From: Isoetes taiwanensis
Lineage: Eukaryota; Streptophyta; Lycopodiopsida; Isoetales; Isoetaceae
Direction of reading: 5' to 3'
Assembly (NCBI GenBank): GCA_021234155.1
Contig: JAJEKV010000667.1
Coordinates: 1 to 64,000 of the forward strand
DNA length: 64,000 bases
This document shows, piece by piece, positions 35,501 through 47,134 of the stretch (position 1 is the first letter of the stretch; each line of letters opens with the position of its first letter). Both the position numbers and the translations under genes were made by a program. The notes under the pieces were generated by a model, which had not been told where the DNA came from, did no database searches, and saw nothing but the letters and a program-made list of their open reading frames with translations.

Positions 35501-38357
35501 AGTGGATGGGCCAGCGATGGCTAGTGTTAACATGTATGTATGCTTCTGCCATATAGAATACCCCATAGAAGGCATGGGATAAATGACACCTCCATGTCCC
35601 TCACTCGAACACTTGCCATCCCAAGTGGCCCCGACAGACGGCTTAGTGATCGAGCTGCGATAGGAGGGGAATTTCTCGTATTTATACGATGGGAGCATCG
35701 TACAGTTTTGGGGAGCATCATAAGAATAGCATAGAACACTATAGTTTTGACTCTGAGGCTGTAAGTGAGAAAGGATTTTTGCGCCCATTGCAAGCTCTCC
35801 CAATCACTAGCACTAATGGCAAGCCCCTATGTTTCAGGACCATACAGTAAAACATGATCTACTAAAGCCCGAAACAAATGGGCTTTTCGTGACTAGTCAC
35901 GAATGTCTGCACAAAAATAATTGTTTTGCATGGCATAGAGTGCTCTCCAACCAGCAGTCACACGCTTGGTGAAGAAGTAATTTTTGAAGCAGCTTCAAAG
36001 TTATGAAAACTACTATGCCTATTCTCAATGGTGGAGGAAGTGAAAGGCTTGACACTTCATGGCTACTCATTATGGTGATGATTTAGAAAACTAAATGTGG
36101 ACAAGAAGTCTTTAGAATCTTAAGCATCCCCACAGAAGTCCTAAGGTTCTTTTTCTAAATGAGGATAAGTTTTTCTAGGCATGCCAAAGAAGAATTTTCT
36201 GACTCTGCAATTCAAAGGCTAAAATGTTTTTAGGCTCTTTAATCGGTGCTATACTTTTTGAAGTTTTAATGCAATAATATTTTTCCAAGCAAGACATGGA
36301 AAATGAGCACATATTCATAGCTTGAGCCTTGAGGAATGCCTTTGAATTATGGCATCTTTGGTAAAACGAGTTTTGTTGAAATTATTATGAAACTACACTT
36401 CTTAATTCATGTACAACATGCCACCATGCTCGGATATGATCGAACACTACTATAATACCTCCGTAATTTAGCAAGTCCATTTTATGTTTTATAAGAAGTC
36501 TCGTGGGCTTTTACGCTGTGTAAGGGGCGAGGTGCAAGGTGAGCGTAGAAGCCCACATAGTTCGTAAACTTTGACACAAGGGATAGGACAAGAGGAACAT
36601 GTATTTAATGCATGTGTTTTTTGTTACACGAATCATTTGAGATGGTCAAGATTGTCTATCCACACAATTTGAGACACTAAAGGATAACCATTGACGTAGA
36701 GGATTTGAGACAGCCTTATGAGTTACACTTGATAGGAGGGATTGACATAATTTGTGGTTGTGCTATGCTCTAACTAGGTAGAAAATAACAATGTCAAAAA
36801 GAGACGAATTCGCAAGGAAAATAGAAATTGTGGTTGTTCTATGCTCTAAATGGGTCGAGAATAACAGTGTCAAAGAGAGATGGATTGGCAAAGGAAAACA
36901 CTCGGTAGAGAACAACAATGTCAAAGAGAGATGGATTTGCAAGGAAAACATAGGCTACAAGACGCGTAGTGAACTTTGGAAGAAAAAAAATGGCGAAGAA
37001 GAAGAAAAAGAAGAAAAGCATAGCAAAAACGTTAGGAAATGAAAATCTATGAAAAGCCCAAAGATGTGGGCTACAAGACTAGACTATGTCATTAGCATAA
37101 CCGTCCCCTATTCAAGGCCAGCCAAATAGTCATCCAGTCCAGCGCCATACTCCACTTATACACATCACCCGCCCTTTCTTTCCAATTCAAATAAGGGCAG
37201 CTAGATCTTTTAACCTGTCATCATCTTACCTTGACTGAATCCCCCACTTTCTTACTCATCCAATCCATATGAATAGCTTTTAATCCACGAATTTGGCATT
37301 CGCCCACCTCGATGATCCTGCTGATCCGCTAAAAAGCAGTCTAATCTGCTGCTTAGCTTTTTCTCGTTAATCCGGGCTCTTTTTTACCGCCCACGAGCCT
37401 AATCAGTCTTAAACCCTAGACCTAAGGCTTAATGTTGAACAGAGGATTAATTTTTAACGTATGCGGTAATATCCAAGAAGTTTCTGGCCGGTTATAAAGC
37501 TTGATTAAGCGCCATTTGGATAGAACAAAGATCTGCATTAATCACTGTGTGGTGGTGTTTTTTTGGCTAACTCTATCTATTTCAAGGGAACAGAGGCAGC
37601 AGAAGCTCGGCATCGCCTTTATACTTTTGAGTCAGAAGGAAAGAGGGCATCCAGTGATTGGGGTGTCAGGTTAGGGATCTGTTTGATCTACAAAATGATG
37701 AAAGGCGAGGCATGTGAAGGGACAGTTTCAAAGACTGTTGAGATCACAGGGCTGTGCAAAAGAAGCAGTTGAAGCGACGCATTGGATGATGATTGCACTA
37801 CTCATGCCCTTCTGACTGTACTTAAAAAAGTGCTACCCCTGTTCTTGGAGACTCTCTTCTGTTTTGCCCTTTATTTTCTGGCCCTCTGTGTTCTCTGCTG
37901 CAAAACCAGAACATTTCTTGGTTTGCCTCAACGTTTATGCCCGTTAAAGCTACCTCTGTGGAGCTTTTTATCTTCACTGACCGCCATTTCTTCCAACCGC
38001 CTGCTCTCGTTCCTGAGATTTCATGTGCTGTTTCTGAGTTGGGTTTCAGAGATTTTTGTTGAAAATGCTCCGGCTTCACCAGAATAACGGTTTTTGAATT
38101 GGGTTTATGAGAAGTTTTGCACACCTGTGGTGCCAAAGTCTCAAAATTGATCAGGGTAGCTGTTTCTGAATTGGGTTTTAGATATTCTCCTTGCCAACAG
38201 GCTCATATTTTGTCAAGTTTGCTGTCTAGTGGTACTTGCAGTTGATTTTTATTCTCCTTGCAAACAGGCAGCCGATTTGGAGAAACATTTCATCATATCA
38301 GGACAAATTTTCTCACAGAAAACTCTAGTCTAGAGTGTGTTCTTCTGGTTTAGATCT
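35501..38357. other. Intergenic DNA and probable upstream region of the PADRE gene
   Basis: No gene could be supported. A small repeat cluster lies at 36785-36950. From about 37840 the sequence is rich in pyrimidines on the + strand (many TCTCTTCT-like words) and could be promoter and 5' leader of the PADRE gene starting at 38358. The open frames at 37563-38087 show no family. Confidence 0.4.
36768..36950. repeat. Three degenerate repeats around AACAATGTCAAAGAGAGA
   Basis: The phrase AACAATGTCAAAGAGAGATGG followed by GCAAGGAAAA recurs near 36787, 36862 and 36912. The first two copies are preceded by the longer shared phrase GGTTGTTCTATGCTCTAA (a GCTATGCTCTAA variant in the first). Confidence 0.7.
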
Positions 38358-39203
38358 ATGGGGAATTGCCAGGCATCAGATGCAGCCACAGCAGTGCTAG
38401 AATACCCAGATGGTAGAATTGAGAAGCTCTACTGGAGCATTACTGCAAGGCAGCTTATGATTCAGAACCCTGGCCACTATGTTGCAGTCTATGTTTATAG
38501 CCAAGATGGAACAACATCAAGCCAAAAGACTAGACTCAAAATTTTGCCTCCTTCTTCCATCCTTAATGTTGGAAACTACTACCGCCTCATCAGCTTCCAA
38601 GGTCAGACCATAGTTTTTCACTCTCTTTCCTTCTAGCCTTGAATGCCTGGATTGTTTATGAATTTTGCATCTGGTTTTACTTCCAGAAGTAATGGGAGAA
38701 TTCGCGGAGAAAAAAGCACGTAAATTATCGCAATTGAAAGGCAAGCAAATCTTGCCTGGATCTAAGATCTCTCCTGAGACTCAATCTTATGTTTCTAAGA
38801 CTCCTGCACTTAAGAAACAGGTAGATACCTTGTTTCCTTGAAAAAGCATTTATTTAAGCGCTGTAACTCTTAAAAAGTCATATATGCTATTTGGTAGGTG
38901 TGGACATTAGAGTACCATGTGTAAGTTATGTTAGGTTCCTCCTTATTGTTGTTCAGTATATTAAAATCACTTCCTTTTGTTTTTTCTACTACTTGTTCTT
39001 TATAAGATATCAATTTTTCCTGTTTTTACTTACATATGATCATCTCATTTTTTTTGTTTGAATTTAAGGTGTCTTCGATGGAGCCGAAGAATGAACAAGA
39101 ATCTGAGGATGGCACCTCGTCAAAGGCTGCATTAACAATTCTGTCTTACAGACCACAATGGAGGCCATCTTTGCAGAGCATATCAGAATCAACACAAGTG
39201 TGA
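38358..39203 (+). CDS. PADRE (DUF4228) domain protein, three exons, 170 aa
   Basis: Exons are 38358-38601, 38687-38820 and 39069-39203. GT-AG borders and phases (1, then 0) fit exactly, giving 170 codons and TGA. The start MGNCQASDAATAVLEYPDGR has Gly2 and Cys4, as in N-myristoylated and palmitoylated plant PADRE proteins. The following core (IEKLYWSITARQLMIQNPGH, YVAVYV, KILPPSSILNVGNYYRLISF) is the PADRE domain. A basic linker with GKQILPG follows, and the C-terminus SYRPQWRPSLQSISES is the signature RPxWRPSLxSISE motif. Family members respond to pathogen and abiotic stress in angiosperms; the biochemical role is unknown. All motifs are present and no break is seen, so the gene is probably functional. 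The introns are 85 and 248 bp. Confidence 0.93.
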
Positions 39204-40400
39204 AAATCAGAGCACAACAGAGCGAGAAACTTGTAGACTTTTTGAAACTGCACTACATATGTACACATCTTCAAGCCTGATGCTTCTTTTCCAAGGATTA
39301 TGTACAGACCTATCAACTTCTTGGGATTCAAAAGTGTTTGGCCAACTTGATCCTGGAGCAGTTTTCAAGAAACCAGTTTTCTTCTTAGAGGAATCTGATG
39401 TTGATGTTCTTGCATTATTCTAATGACAAATACATTATTTGTGAAGGATCTTGACTTCGACTTTGTCCATAACAGTGCATCGAAAAGATACAAAGAAAAG
39501 AAAGAGGGCAGAGATGCAACATATAGATTTAATATATGGTCTGAATTAAGTATAGGAAGTAGGGCAACTACCCTTTAAGAGGAGGGACAAATATTTTGCA
39601 CCTGCCATTGTTGGTCAATTTATTGCAAAGGTTAGGTTGTCCCTGGACATGGGTCCTACTATGGTTTGTATCCTATGGTTTGTAGGTTACCATCAAGGAC
39701 TGCTTCCTTGCATTGGCATCATGCAAAATTATTACATGTCTATCAACAGACCATCCTAACTCAGTGTCCTTATCGACAAATCTTTGAGAGGCCTCCAATC
39801 CGCGAAAATCTCATGCATAAACAACAATTCTTCAATCAATTCAAATTGACCCAAAGTAACATTGGGGCCCATTTCAATAAAGATGCTTTTGAGAGTTAGA
39901 GCTTTTGGACAAGCAAAAAAATATCAAGACATAATCTTATAATCAAAAGAAATTTGTGTAGAATGTCCATCAAGGTTACACCTCGCCATTACCATATTCA
40001 TGAGCAAGAATATTATTGCTACGACATTAAAACCTAATCATTGGGTAGAATAATGGAATTTTATAGTGTAAAAATATCAAAGAGTAGAGTAGATGGGCTT
40101 TTTTTAGGAGCAATTCTTAAGGAGGAGCTTGATGGGCTTCTATATATTATTTCTTGGTCTTGTGCTCATTTAAGAAGACTTGAATAGATTGGTAAAAATT
40201 ATCTTATTGATTACATGAAGCCAAGAGCTACGGTTAGATTAAGGACGACTGTGGGTATAATCATGATGAAACCAATGTGGTCATATGGAGAATTAATAAA
40301 ATAGTTGCCAGATCAAGCGAATAAAAGGGTGGAATTTGTAGAACAAATATGAGGTAAATGCATCCGATTGGACATATGACGCACACGCTACACCATTGCT
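39204..40400. other. 3' flank of the PADRE gene and intergenic DNA
   Basis: The first few hundred bases are presumably 3' UTR. Beyond this no coding or repeat structure was recognised. Confidence 0.4.
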
Positions 40401-40404
40401 TTAT

Positions 40405-40510
40405 TGGGTCCTGCCGCCAACCACCTTAAATTAATGTCACTCTAGGTGGCTTCAAACTTGAGACATATTTGTTCTAGGAATAGTGCGTTACCACTAGATC
40501 AAATGCCCAT
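40405..40510 (-). mobile_element. tRNA-derived SINE-like head
   Basis: On the - strand, TGATCTAGTGGTAACGC (about 40501-40485) resembles an RNA polymerase III A box (TRGCNNAGTGG). AAGTTTGAAGCC (about 40459-40448) resembles a B box (GGTTCGANNCC). The two lie about 40 nt apart, as in tRNAs and SINE heads. No cloverleaf can be folded with confidence and no poly(A) tail or target duplication was located, so the element's 3' end is unknown. Confidence 0.4.
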
Positions 40511-40869
40511 ATGCTAATTTTTAGAAGGAAAATTAGTATATAATGTATTGGTGTGTTTGAGGTAAACAACCAAATTAAATGAATAATTAACATCAATGAC
40601 CGTATTCTATCTGCCATTAAACAAACATTCCCTTCAAGATCAATAAAATTGAACTGAACCACTGTTTTCAAACAATTCTTGGAGAAACTTTCATACTGAA
40701 ATTGATCTTGGATGGAGATGGACAATCTAAAAGAGAGAACCATTAACTCTTTAATGGTATGTAATGCTCCTTTTATAGAATCATGACTTCAAAATCTGAA
40801 CACATAAGCTTCAAAATCTAATGCAGAATCCCAAAGAAGGTGGTCTCTTCCTACCACACAGTCTTTACT

Positions 40870-41583
40870 TGCTTCGTGTTTAAAGGTGTGTGCTCTTATG
40901 CAAGCAGGGTCTCCAGCCATGCCACTTCATCACTGATCATAATTTCACCCTTTGTTGTTTTTTGGACTTTCCCAAAGCATTTGACACTGTGCCACAGGAC
41001 AAGATGTGGGATAGATTGAGGCAGTTAAAGGCCCCTATGGATTTGCAAAATGCAATATATAGGTTGCATGAGGTATGCTCAGGCAGATTGACACCGTCAG
41101 GATAGCTAGTATCAACAGCATTGGAGTATGCCAAGGCTGTCAAAGCAGCAGAAGCTACAATGTCTAGTAGCCATCAGATTTTAGCAATTTCAAAAGTGTT
41201 TGCTAACCATGGAACTCTAGCTACTCTAATTAGAACAGTGGCAAAAACTAGAGAAGAAGCTGAACAAATTGCACGATCTGTCTAAGTGTTCTTGAACCGT
41301 CGATTCTGACAAATGAAAACATCGGCTCACGCAAAAACAATAACAAAGGATGAAGTTCACTCCACCCTCAAGGGAATGGCAAGGGCAAACCGCCCGGCCG
41401 GATGGCTTCCCAATTTATGGATGCTCTTTGGCATGTACATTGACCAATTGGAAGCTTAGCTTCTTTGAAGGGGGAGGGTTGGGGGGGGGGGCTTTACTCT
41501 TGCACCACATAATCCGACAGCTCATCTATGCTAATGACATAGACCTCTTAGCCAGCTATTTATTTAACTTTTTTGCAATGTGA
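40870..41583 (+). mobile_element. LINE reverse-transcriptase fragment with an internal insertion
   Basis: Motifs of a non-LTR reverse transcriptase occur in order. CCFLDFPKAFDTVPQDKMWD with LRQLKAPMDLQNAIYRLHEV lies at 40948-41085, INSIGVCQGC at about 41111-41140, NLWMLFGMYIDQLEA at about 41412-41457, and LIYANDIDLL (the YADD active site as YAND) at 41523-41552. Two stops and frame changes make it inactive. About 260 bp between CQGC and NLWM do not belong to the enzyme; normally only CPLSPT separates these blocks. Confidence 0.75.
41142..41404 (+). other. Foreign segment with coding character inside the LINE
   Basis: The insert starts with an open stretch reading KAAEATMSSSHQILAISKVF, then ANHGTLATLIRTVAKTREEA and EQIARSV with a stop. 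After it comes HAKTITKDEVHSTLKGMARA. Composition is protein-like (Ala, Lys and Glu rich, helix-forming). No family is recognised. It could be a captured exon or a remnant of another mobile element. Confidence 0.4.
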
Positions 41584-42912
41584 TTGTATACTAGGCCATG
41601 GAACTTTTGAAACCGACTTAATAAAAGTGCACAAGGATGTTTCAATATTCAGAAGGGATGTATTTTATAAGTAACTTGTACAATGTCATTATATAATTCC
41701 TTCTCAATTTGTTAAATGTTGTAAATAAGTACATTTGCCACAATGATACAAAGATCATTTTCGTTGCTATGCATCTTAACAAACTCAAAATGCGATTATC
41801 TAAGATTGGCTAAAATAGTTGTATATAACATGTTCATTTGGGTTACTGTAGAAACAATGCCTATGTTATACTAGTCTACAAAATTTGATAAATGATTAAT
41901 TTGTTTTATCCCTCGAAAAAAATGAACCTAGTGATACAACTTGCGAGTTAACAACTCACTAAACAATAAAATGTTTGGTGTCTTCAACATTACATGTTAA
42001 AGTAGCTGTGTGCATCCTTTTCATACGGAAGACTTACACACAGTAAAGCAAAGGAAGATCAATTTGGTAAGACAAATGTCATATGCATCGTGAATAAGTA
42101 TGTCATTTTCGTACCTATGCGTCATTGTTAAACTGAAAATACAGTTAAAGGGAATTTGTCTAAATTAGCTGCATATAATTGCTCATAAAGATCACTATTT
42201 ATTTAAATATGACATTGCTGCCTTTATTATACTGAATGATTAGTCACTCCAATTGGATAATTAGTTCCATATCTCACATTATACATCCAATATAGCATTA
42301 ATCTTTCTCATCTTTTATAAGAATGAACATGTGATGCAATTTGTGACATCACGATGATACATATGTTATTTTCACTTCTATGCCAAAATAACATATAATT
42401 AAATTGTTGCCACTGCTTAACTTCTTCATCAGTACAGAATGATTCTTCCACACTACTCTACACTAAATCCTTTTCAATTTACCAGGAATTGAATTTGGTG
42501 ATGCAATTTGCGAGATCAGAGCTTACTAAGAAATAAAATGCTTTGTGTTGTGCATCCTTTTCATATAGAAATGGAGAAAGAAGATTCAATCGTGCATGAT
42601 TATTAATAAGACACCTCAATAACCAACTAGCAGGTAGCAAAAATAAAAAACCTACAAATACTTTGCTGCATTGGTTGAGCCTCCAATTGTTGGGTAGGCT
42701 GCAATATTATTTAGTCACAATGAGGACATTGGCCAATCTTGCATTTCTTACTTTATCTTAAGGTATAAGGATAATAGAAAGAGAAAGCCTTTATGGTTTC
42801 TTCCACGCTATTGCTTTCTCTACTTATATGGAGAATGGGAAGGCTTCCTGCATTGGTCCAAGAAAGCCAAAAAGTACTACAATTCCACATTCTGGATCTT
42901 AGATTCAAACTT
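41584..42912. other. AT-rich DNA without a supported gene
   Basis: Strongly AT-rich, with no open frame of note and no clear repeats. Confidence 0.4.
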
Positions 42913-43308
42913 CTAGGAGATTGGCTTGCTAAAATAAACTCTATGTTGCATATGAATCATGCAGCCCGATCTTGGTCCGTCTAGTTGCAACGCTAAACCC
43001 AATATGTTCATCCCAAAACCTTTCAAAAAATGATAGAAGAGTGAAACTTCTTCCACGTAACATGGTCGGGCCATAAGTGGCTCTATATCCCTTATCATTT
43101 CAAGAAACTCTACCAATGCCCTTCGTTTCCCAAAAGCTTCGAGCAAAAACATCTTCGTATGTTGCATGAGCTGCCACATCTCTGTATACATTGCATCATT
43201 CCTAAATAGCTTGCACTGCTTTATATTGAGAAATACAAATGGCCTTGAGCAGCAGAAGATCCCTAGCAAGACGGCGGTGAAAAAAGCAGACAAACCAAGA
43301 AACAACAT
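42913..43308 (-). CDS. Unrecognised 131-codon open frame with hydrophobic start
   Basis: This is the longest open frame for several kb. It begins MLFLGLSAFFTAVLLGIFCC, which looks like a signal peptide or membrane anchor, and continues with a soluble helical part (EAFGKRRALVEFLEMIRDIE, then YHFLKGFGMNILGLALQL). No family is recognised, and no splice sites or promoter are obvious. It may be a captured or decaying gene piece, or chance. Confidence 0.25.
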   Translation of the reverse strand: MLFLGLSAFFTAVLLGIFCCSRPFVFLNIKQCKLFRNDAMYTEMWQLMQHTKMFLLEAFGKRRALVEFLEMIRDIEPLMARPCYVEEVSLFYHFLKGFGMNILGLALQLDGPRSGCMIHMQHRVYFSKPIS

Positions 43309-44200
43309 AAGAAACCCACCTCTCGTCTCCTAACACTATTCTTTTGCAAAGCTCAATATGGAATATAAATAAGTTACTTGCACCTTATTATCTCCGTGTG
43401 TTCATTTATGGCCGGTGGTGCCACATAGCATCTTTTACGGAGAGATCCAAATTTATGCCACATAGAATGATATGTCTTTGTCCATGGGGATCCATATGAG
43501 ACACCACTATTTTAGCGTAATAGATAATCCATTTCTACTAATGGTTTGTAAGCCCCATTGCAAAATATGAAATTATACGAAATAATAAGGCTGCTCTTGA
43601 ACAATTGGTTATCAAAAGTCGTATTTAATTAAAGTGGGACTCATTCCATTCCATTTTTTTGAACCCCGTTAATTTACACAAAAGAAGCACCCAATTAAAA
43701 AGCGCCATAATTGGAATTTTTTTGTCTATTAGTGTGGGTAGACAATAGATCACAAATTCCAACAAAAATTAAGCAAATTGTTTACTTAATCACCCAAATA
43801 TACTAGTTTTGAGATACCTTATATTTATAAATGGGCTCATTACAATATATAGTACGATTGGGTGAAGAGACCATAGTGGTCGTATGGGCACAATGATTAC
43901 ACCCTCTTCACACACGAACCACCTAGTGCAAAGGGCGTGGAGCTCTCTCCAAGTCACGGAGCAACTTACGGGCGATAGAAATTTGTATGAGGAGTTCCTT
44001 CATGGGTCACGTGCTGTATGTCCAAGCGATGTCACCACCCTCTTCTCGAACACCTTTCTTCTTCAATGAACTGCTTTTCATTGCTCCCAAGCATGTGTAC
44101 TATATGGTCAGGATAAGGACCACGAAAAGACAAAATCGTAAGTTAGTCAAGTGATGCTACAGCAAAAAAAAATAAAATGAAACACAATTAGGGCCATTTT
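43309..44200. other. Intergenic DNA without a supported gene
   Basis: Short unrecognised open frame at 43884-44069. Nothing else was found. Confidence 0.4.
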
Positions 44201-44214
44201 GGAAAAAATACAGT

Positions 44215-44720
44215 CCGAGAGTTTTTCTCGACTGGTGAAAGGCAGCTCGGAGGGAAAAAGCACAAATCAGATCTTTCTAATTCGAGCCCAGAAAGCGTAC
44301 CAAAGCCAAAAACGAAGTTTTGTGGGGGTATGTTTTCACTCGCGAGTCGAGAAAGGCGTACCAAACAAAAACGCAAAGTTTTAGGGGTCGGGGGTCGTGA
44401 AATTTCTAGTTTTAGGTCAGTGCCTTGTTGTGTAGCCGAGAAAGGCACCAAAGCCAAAACGCAAAGTTTTAGGTCGGGGAGGACTTTCGACCGCAGTCGG
44501 TAGTGCCGAAAACCAGTGCCTAAAACGCAGTTTTAGAGGCCTTTCTCACTCGCGAGTCGAAAGGCGGCCTCAAAGCGAAAAACGCAGGGTTTTAGGGGTC
44601 GGAAGGCCTTCTCGACTGAGTCGAGAAAGGCGTACCAAAGCTTAAAAACCTAGGTTTGAGGGGGCCTTTCTCTGGCGAGTCGAGAAAGGCGACTTCAAGT
44701 GGAAAATGCAGGTTCTAAGG
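44215..44720. repeat. Palindromic tandem repeat array around CGACTCGCGAGTCG
   Basis: A degenerate unit of about 60-110 bp recurs. It has a palindromic core (ideal form GCCTTTCTCGACTCGCGAGT plus CGAGAAAGGC) followed by GTACCAAAGC, AAAACGCAAAGTTTTAGG and a GGGGTCGG run. Cores are near 44221, 44338-44358, 44480, 44538-44565, 44605-44631 and 44663-44690. AAAACGCA...TTTTAG is repeated at least five times. The array is much richer in CG than its surroundings. Confidence 0.8.
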
Positions 44721-46800
44721 CCCTCCAAAATAAAAAAAAAAGCAGGTTTTAAGCTCCTCAAGATGAAAAATACATGTCTAAGGCCATTTGGAGTGAAAAA
44801 CACAACAGGCCATTTTGTGGCGAACCTACTTGCCTACAAAAATAGTTTTCTACCTCCAATATCATAGAGTGCAAATCATTATTAGTTACATCATATCCTA
44901 TGTATTTTCTAAGTGCACACCATACATGCATTTTCTATGTATACATAGACCAAAAATAGGGACCCCTCCCGGGCCTTTTCCCCTTTTAGTATGTCAACGT
45001 TTTCTAATAAATACAATATCCTATCCTATATATTGTATAATGAATACAGTATGTATTTTCTAAATGCCAAAACACCATAGTTCTAAAACATAGAAAATAC
45101 AGTTCTAAAACACCATAGTTTATTATTTTTTCTCATCTTAGTTTATTGTTTTAACACACTATAGTTTATTGTTTTATCTTATGTATTTTTCCAATGGACA
45201 CCATATATTTTCTATGAAAAAATAGACCATCCCATGTATTTCTCTGAAAAATACACCTTATGCTATGTATTTTCTAGGTATAATGTATAGAAAACAAATG
45301 GACCCTCTCCTATTTTCGAGCGGGGCATTTTTTTTTATATTAATGTTTACCCTTTTAATATATTAATGTTTACCCCCGCCTTTTTTTCCGCTTCTATACT
45401 TAAAATTTAAAATTTAATTGTTTCTTATACCCAGCCCTTTTTTCCCCAATATTTGAATTTTGAAATTTGGTACACACCTTTGTGCCGCACATCCCGTTGT
45501 ACCACTTGGAAAGCACTTGGAAAGGAGAAACCACTCGGTTTCGGCAGATGTGAACCACCTAATCTGGTCGAAAAGGGAATGACAGAGCTTCTTAAAGGCT
45601 TTGGCTGAGTTTTTTTAAAGGTATGGCCTCATTCAGTCTCCATCTCCAAATCTAAACCGATAAATAAAATTGTCTCATAAAGGAGGTCGCCACCATGACC
45701 CGCTAAAATATCATTTACTTATGTGGCTCTTCAGGAGAGTTATTTTCGGGATGAGAAGCAAGATTCAAGAAGAAGAGTTAGAAAAGAAGAAAGTGAAAAA
45801 AGAAGGGCCGGAAAGGGGGTATGCCCGTTTTGAGGCTATAGAAGCTTTGTGGCTATGGCGGCGGTTCCACGTAAATGATCATCATCGGATGCAAAAATAG
45901 ATTCGCATGAAACCGACGGTGATATGGCGGCCGGTCGTGGCTTCAAGAACGGGGGCTATGGCGATTGCTTTAAGAAATGAAAAAGATCCGATGCAACAAC
46001 CCACTTTGAAGGCCTCGCCAGAGAAAACCCATCTAGCCCGGATGATGAAAGGTCGATCAATGTTCTTGACCCCTTCTTCTGAAAAATACCGCATTATGTG
46101 AATCCGGCCTTTCCCTTCACGCACTCTCTATTCCCTTGGCATGAATCCGCCTTTTAAAACAATATCTAGATTCCTAAGGCTGAATCCGTAGGTCAAGAAT
46201 GGGATATCTAAGATTACAGTCAAGAATCGCATGCACCGGTAAATACTCCACAGAGTAAGAAGGAAAGCCAAAAGGGGAAGCATAGGTAACCCCTTAAATC
46301 TTCCTCGTTTCGGGCATCCTTGCCGCATTCTTCTCCGTCGAGATCCCCAAGCGGTGACGCCGGCATTGAGTCCTTGGAATGTAATTGCGGAAAGCGATTG
46401 GTCAGGAAATAGATGAGCAGATTGGAAATGGAAATACGTAATCAACATTTCCAAGGCTTCCCATTTTCAATACGCCCGGGGCCGATTCTAAGGCTTCTCC
46501 ATTTCCAACTGTTTCTCCATCTCTTCTTTTCGTTGGGCTCCATCTCGCCCGACAGAGCGGAGTGCATAATAGTAGAATCAAGGTGCGATTGCTCAGAACA
46601 TATACGCTCTTGGGTGTTACCATGGCTGATCCCGCAAATTTTGCGCATTGTAGAATGCAATGATGAGCAGATGAGCGGTGCAAGGTCGCTCATGGCGCTT
46701 TGAAGGCGTCGGGTTACTTGATGATCGTGCATGTCCGAAAAAATTCCAAATATCATGTGATAAATTTATAGGCTTTTATTTGATAAATTTGAAACAAGCC
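44721..46800. other. AT-rich DNA and anonymous open frames
   Basis: 44800-45480 is AT-rich with recurring TATTTTCTATGTA-like words. Between 45670 and 46756 several short open frames occur on both strands, one rich in Glu and Lys (45670-45900). None shows a known domain and they overlap in conflicting frames. Confidence 0.4.
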
Positions 46801-46818
46801 AAAATCCATGTTGTGCAA

Positions 46819-46873
46819 GATGAAGATATGCCAAAGAGATGGCAAAGATGAAGATATGCCAAAGAGATGGCAA
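46819..46873. repeat. Tandem duplication of a 28-bp phrase
   Basis: GATGAAGATATGCCAAAGAG followed by ATGGCAA appears twice in direct succession. Confidence 0.9.
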
Positions 46874-46977
46874 GGAGGATCTGTTGCCATGCACCAGCCT
46901 AAAGTTTTGAAGCGAAGATTTAATGAAGTTTTGAACCATGGTGGATTCAGGTTTTTGGCCTAAGCCGAGGAAAAGGA

Positions 46978-47013
46978 TGCTTCATTCTCGACTCATGAGT
47001 CGAGAATGAAGCA
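46978..47013. repeat. Perfect 36-bp palindrome
   Basis: The sequence is fully self-complementary around its centre, between 46995 and 46996; the core is TCTCGACTCATGAGTCGAGA. The same TCTCGACTC...GAGTCGAGA half-sites form the core of the repeat array at 44.2-44.7 kb. A decayed further copy (ATTCCCGACTC) lies near 47064. Confidence 0.95.
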
Positions 47014-47134
47014 AATCAACGCATGTTTAGGGAAGTATAAAAGGATGCTTAGGGTGAGCTTCATTCCCGACTCTGGGAAATTTCGAGAGTGGGAGGCGAT
47101 TGTATTTATGTTTGGTGTTGTATTTAGTCATTAG

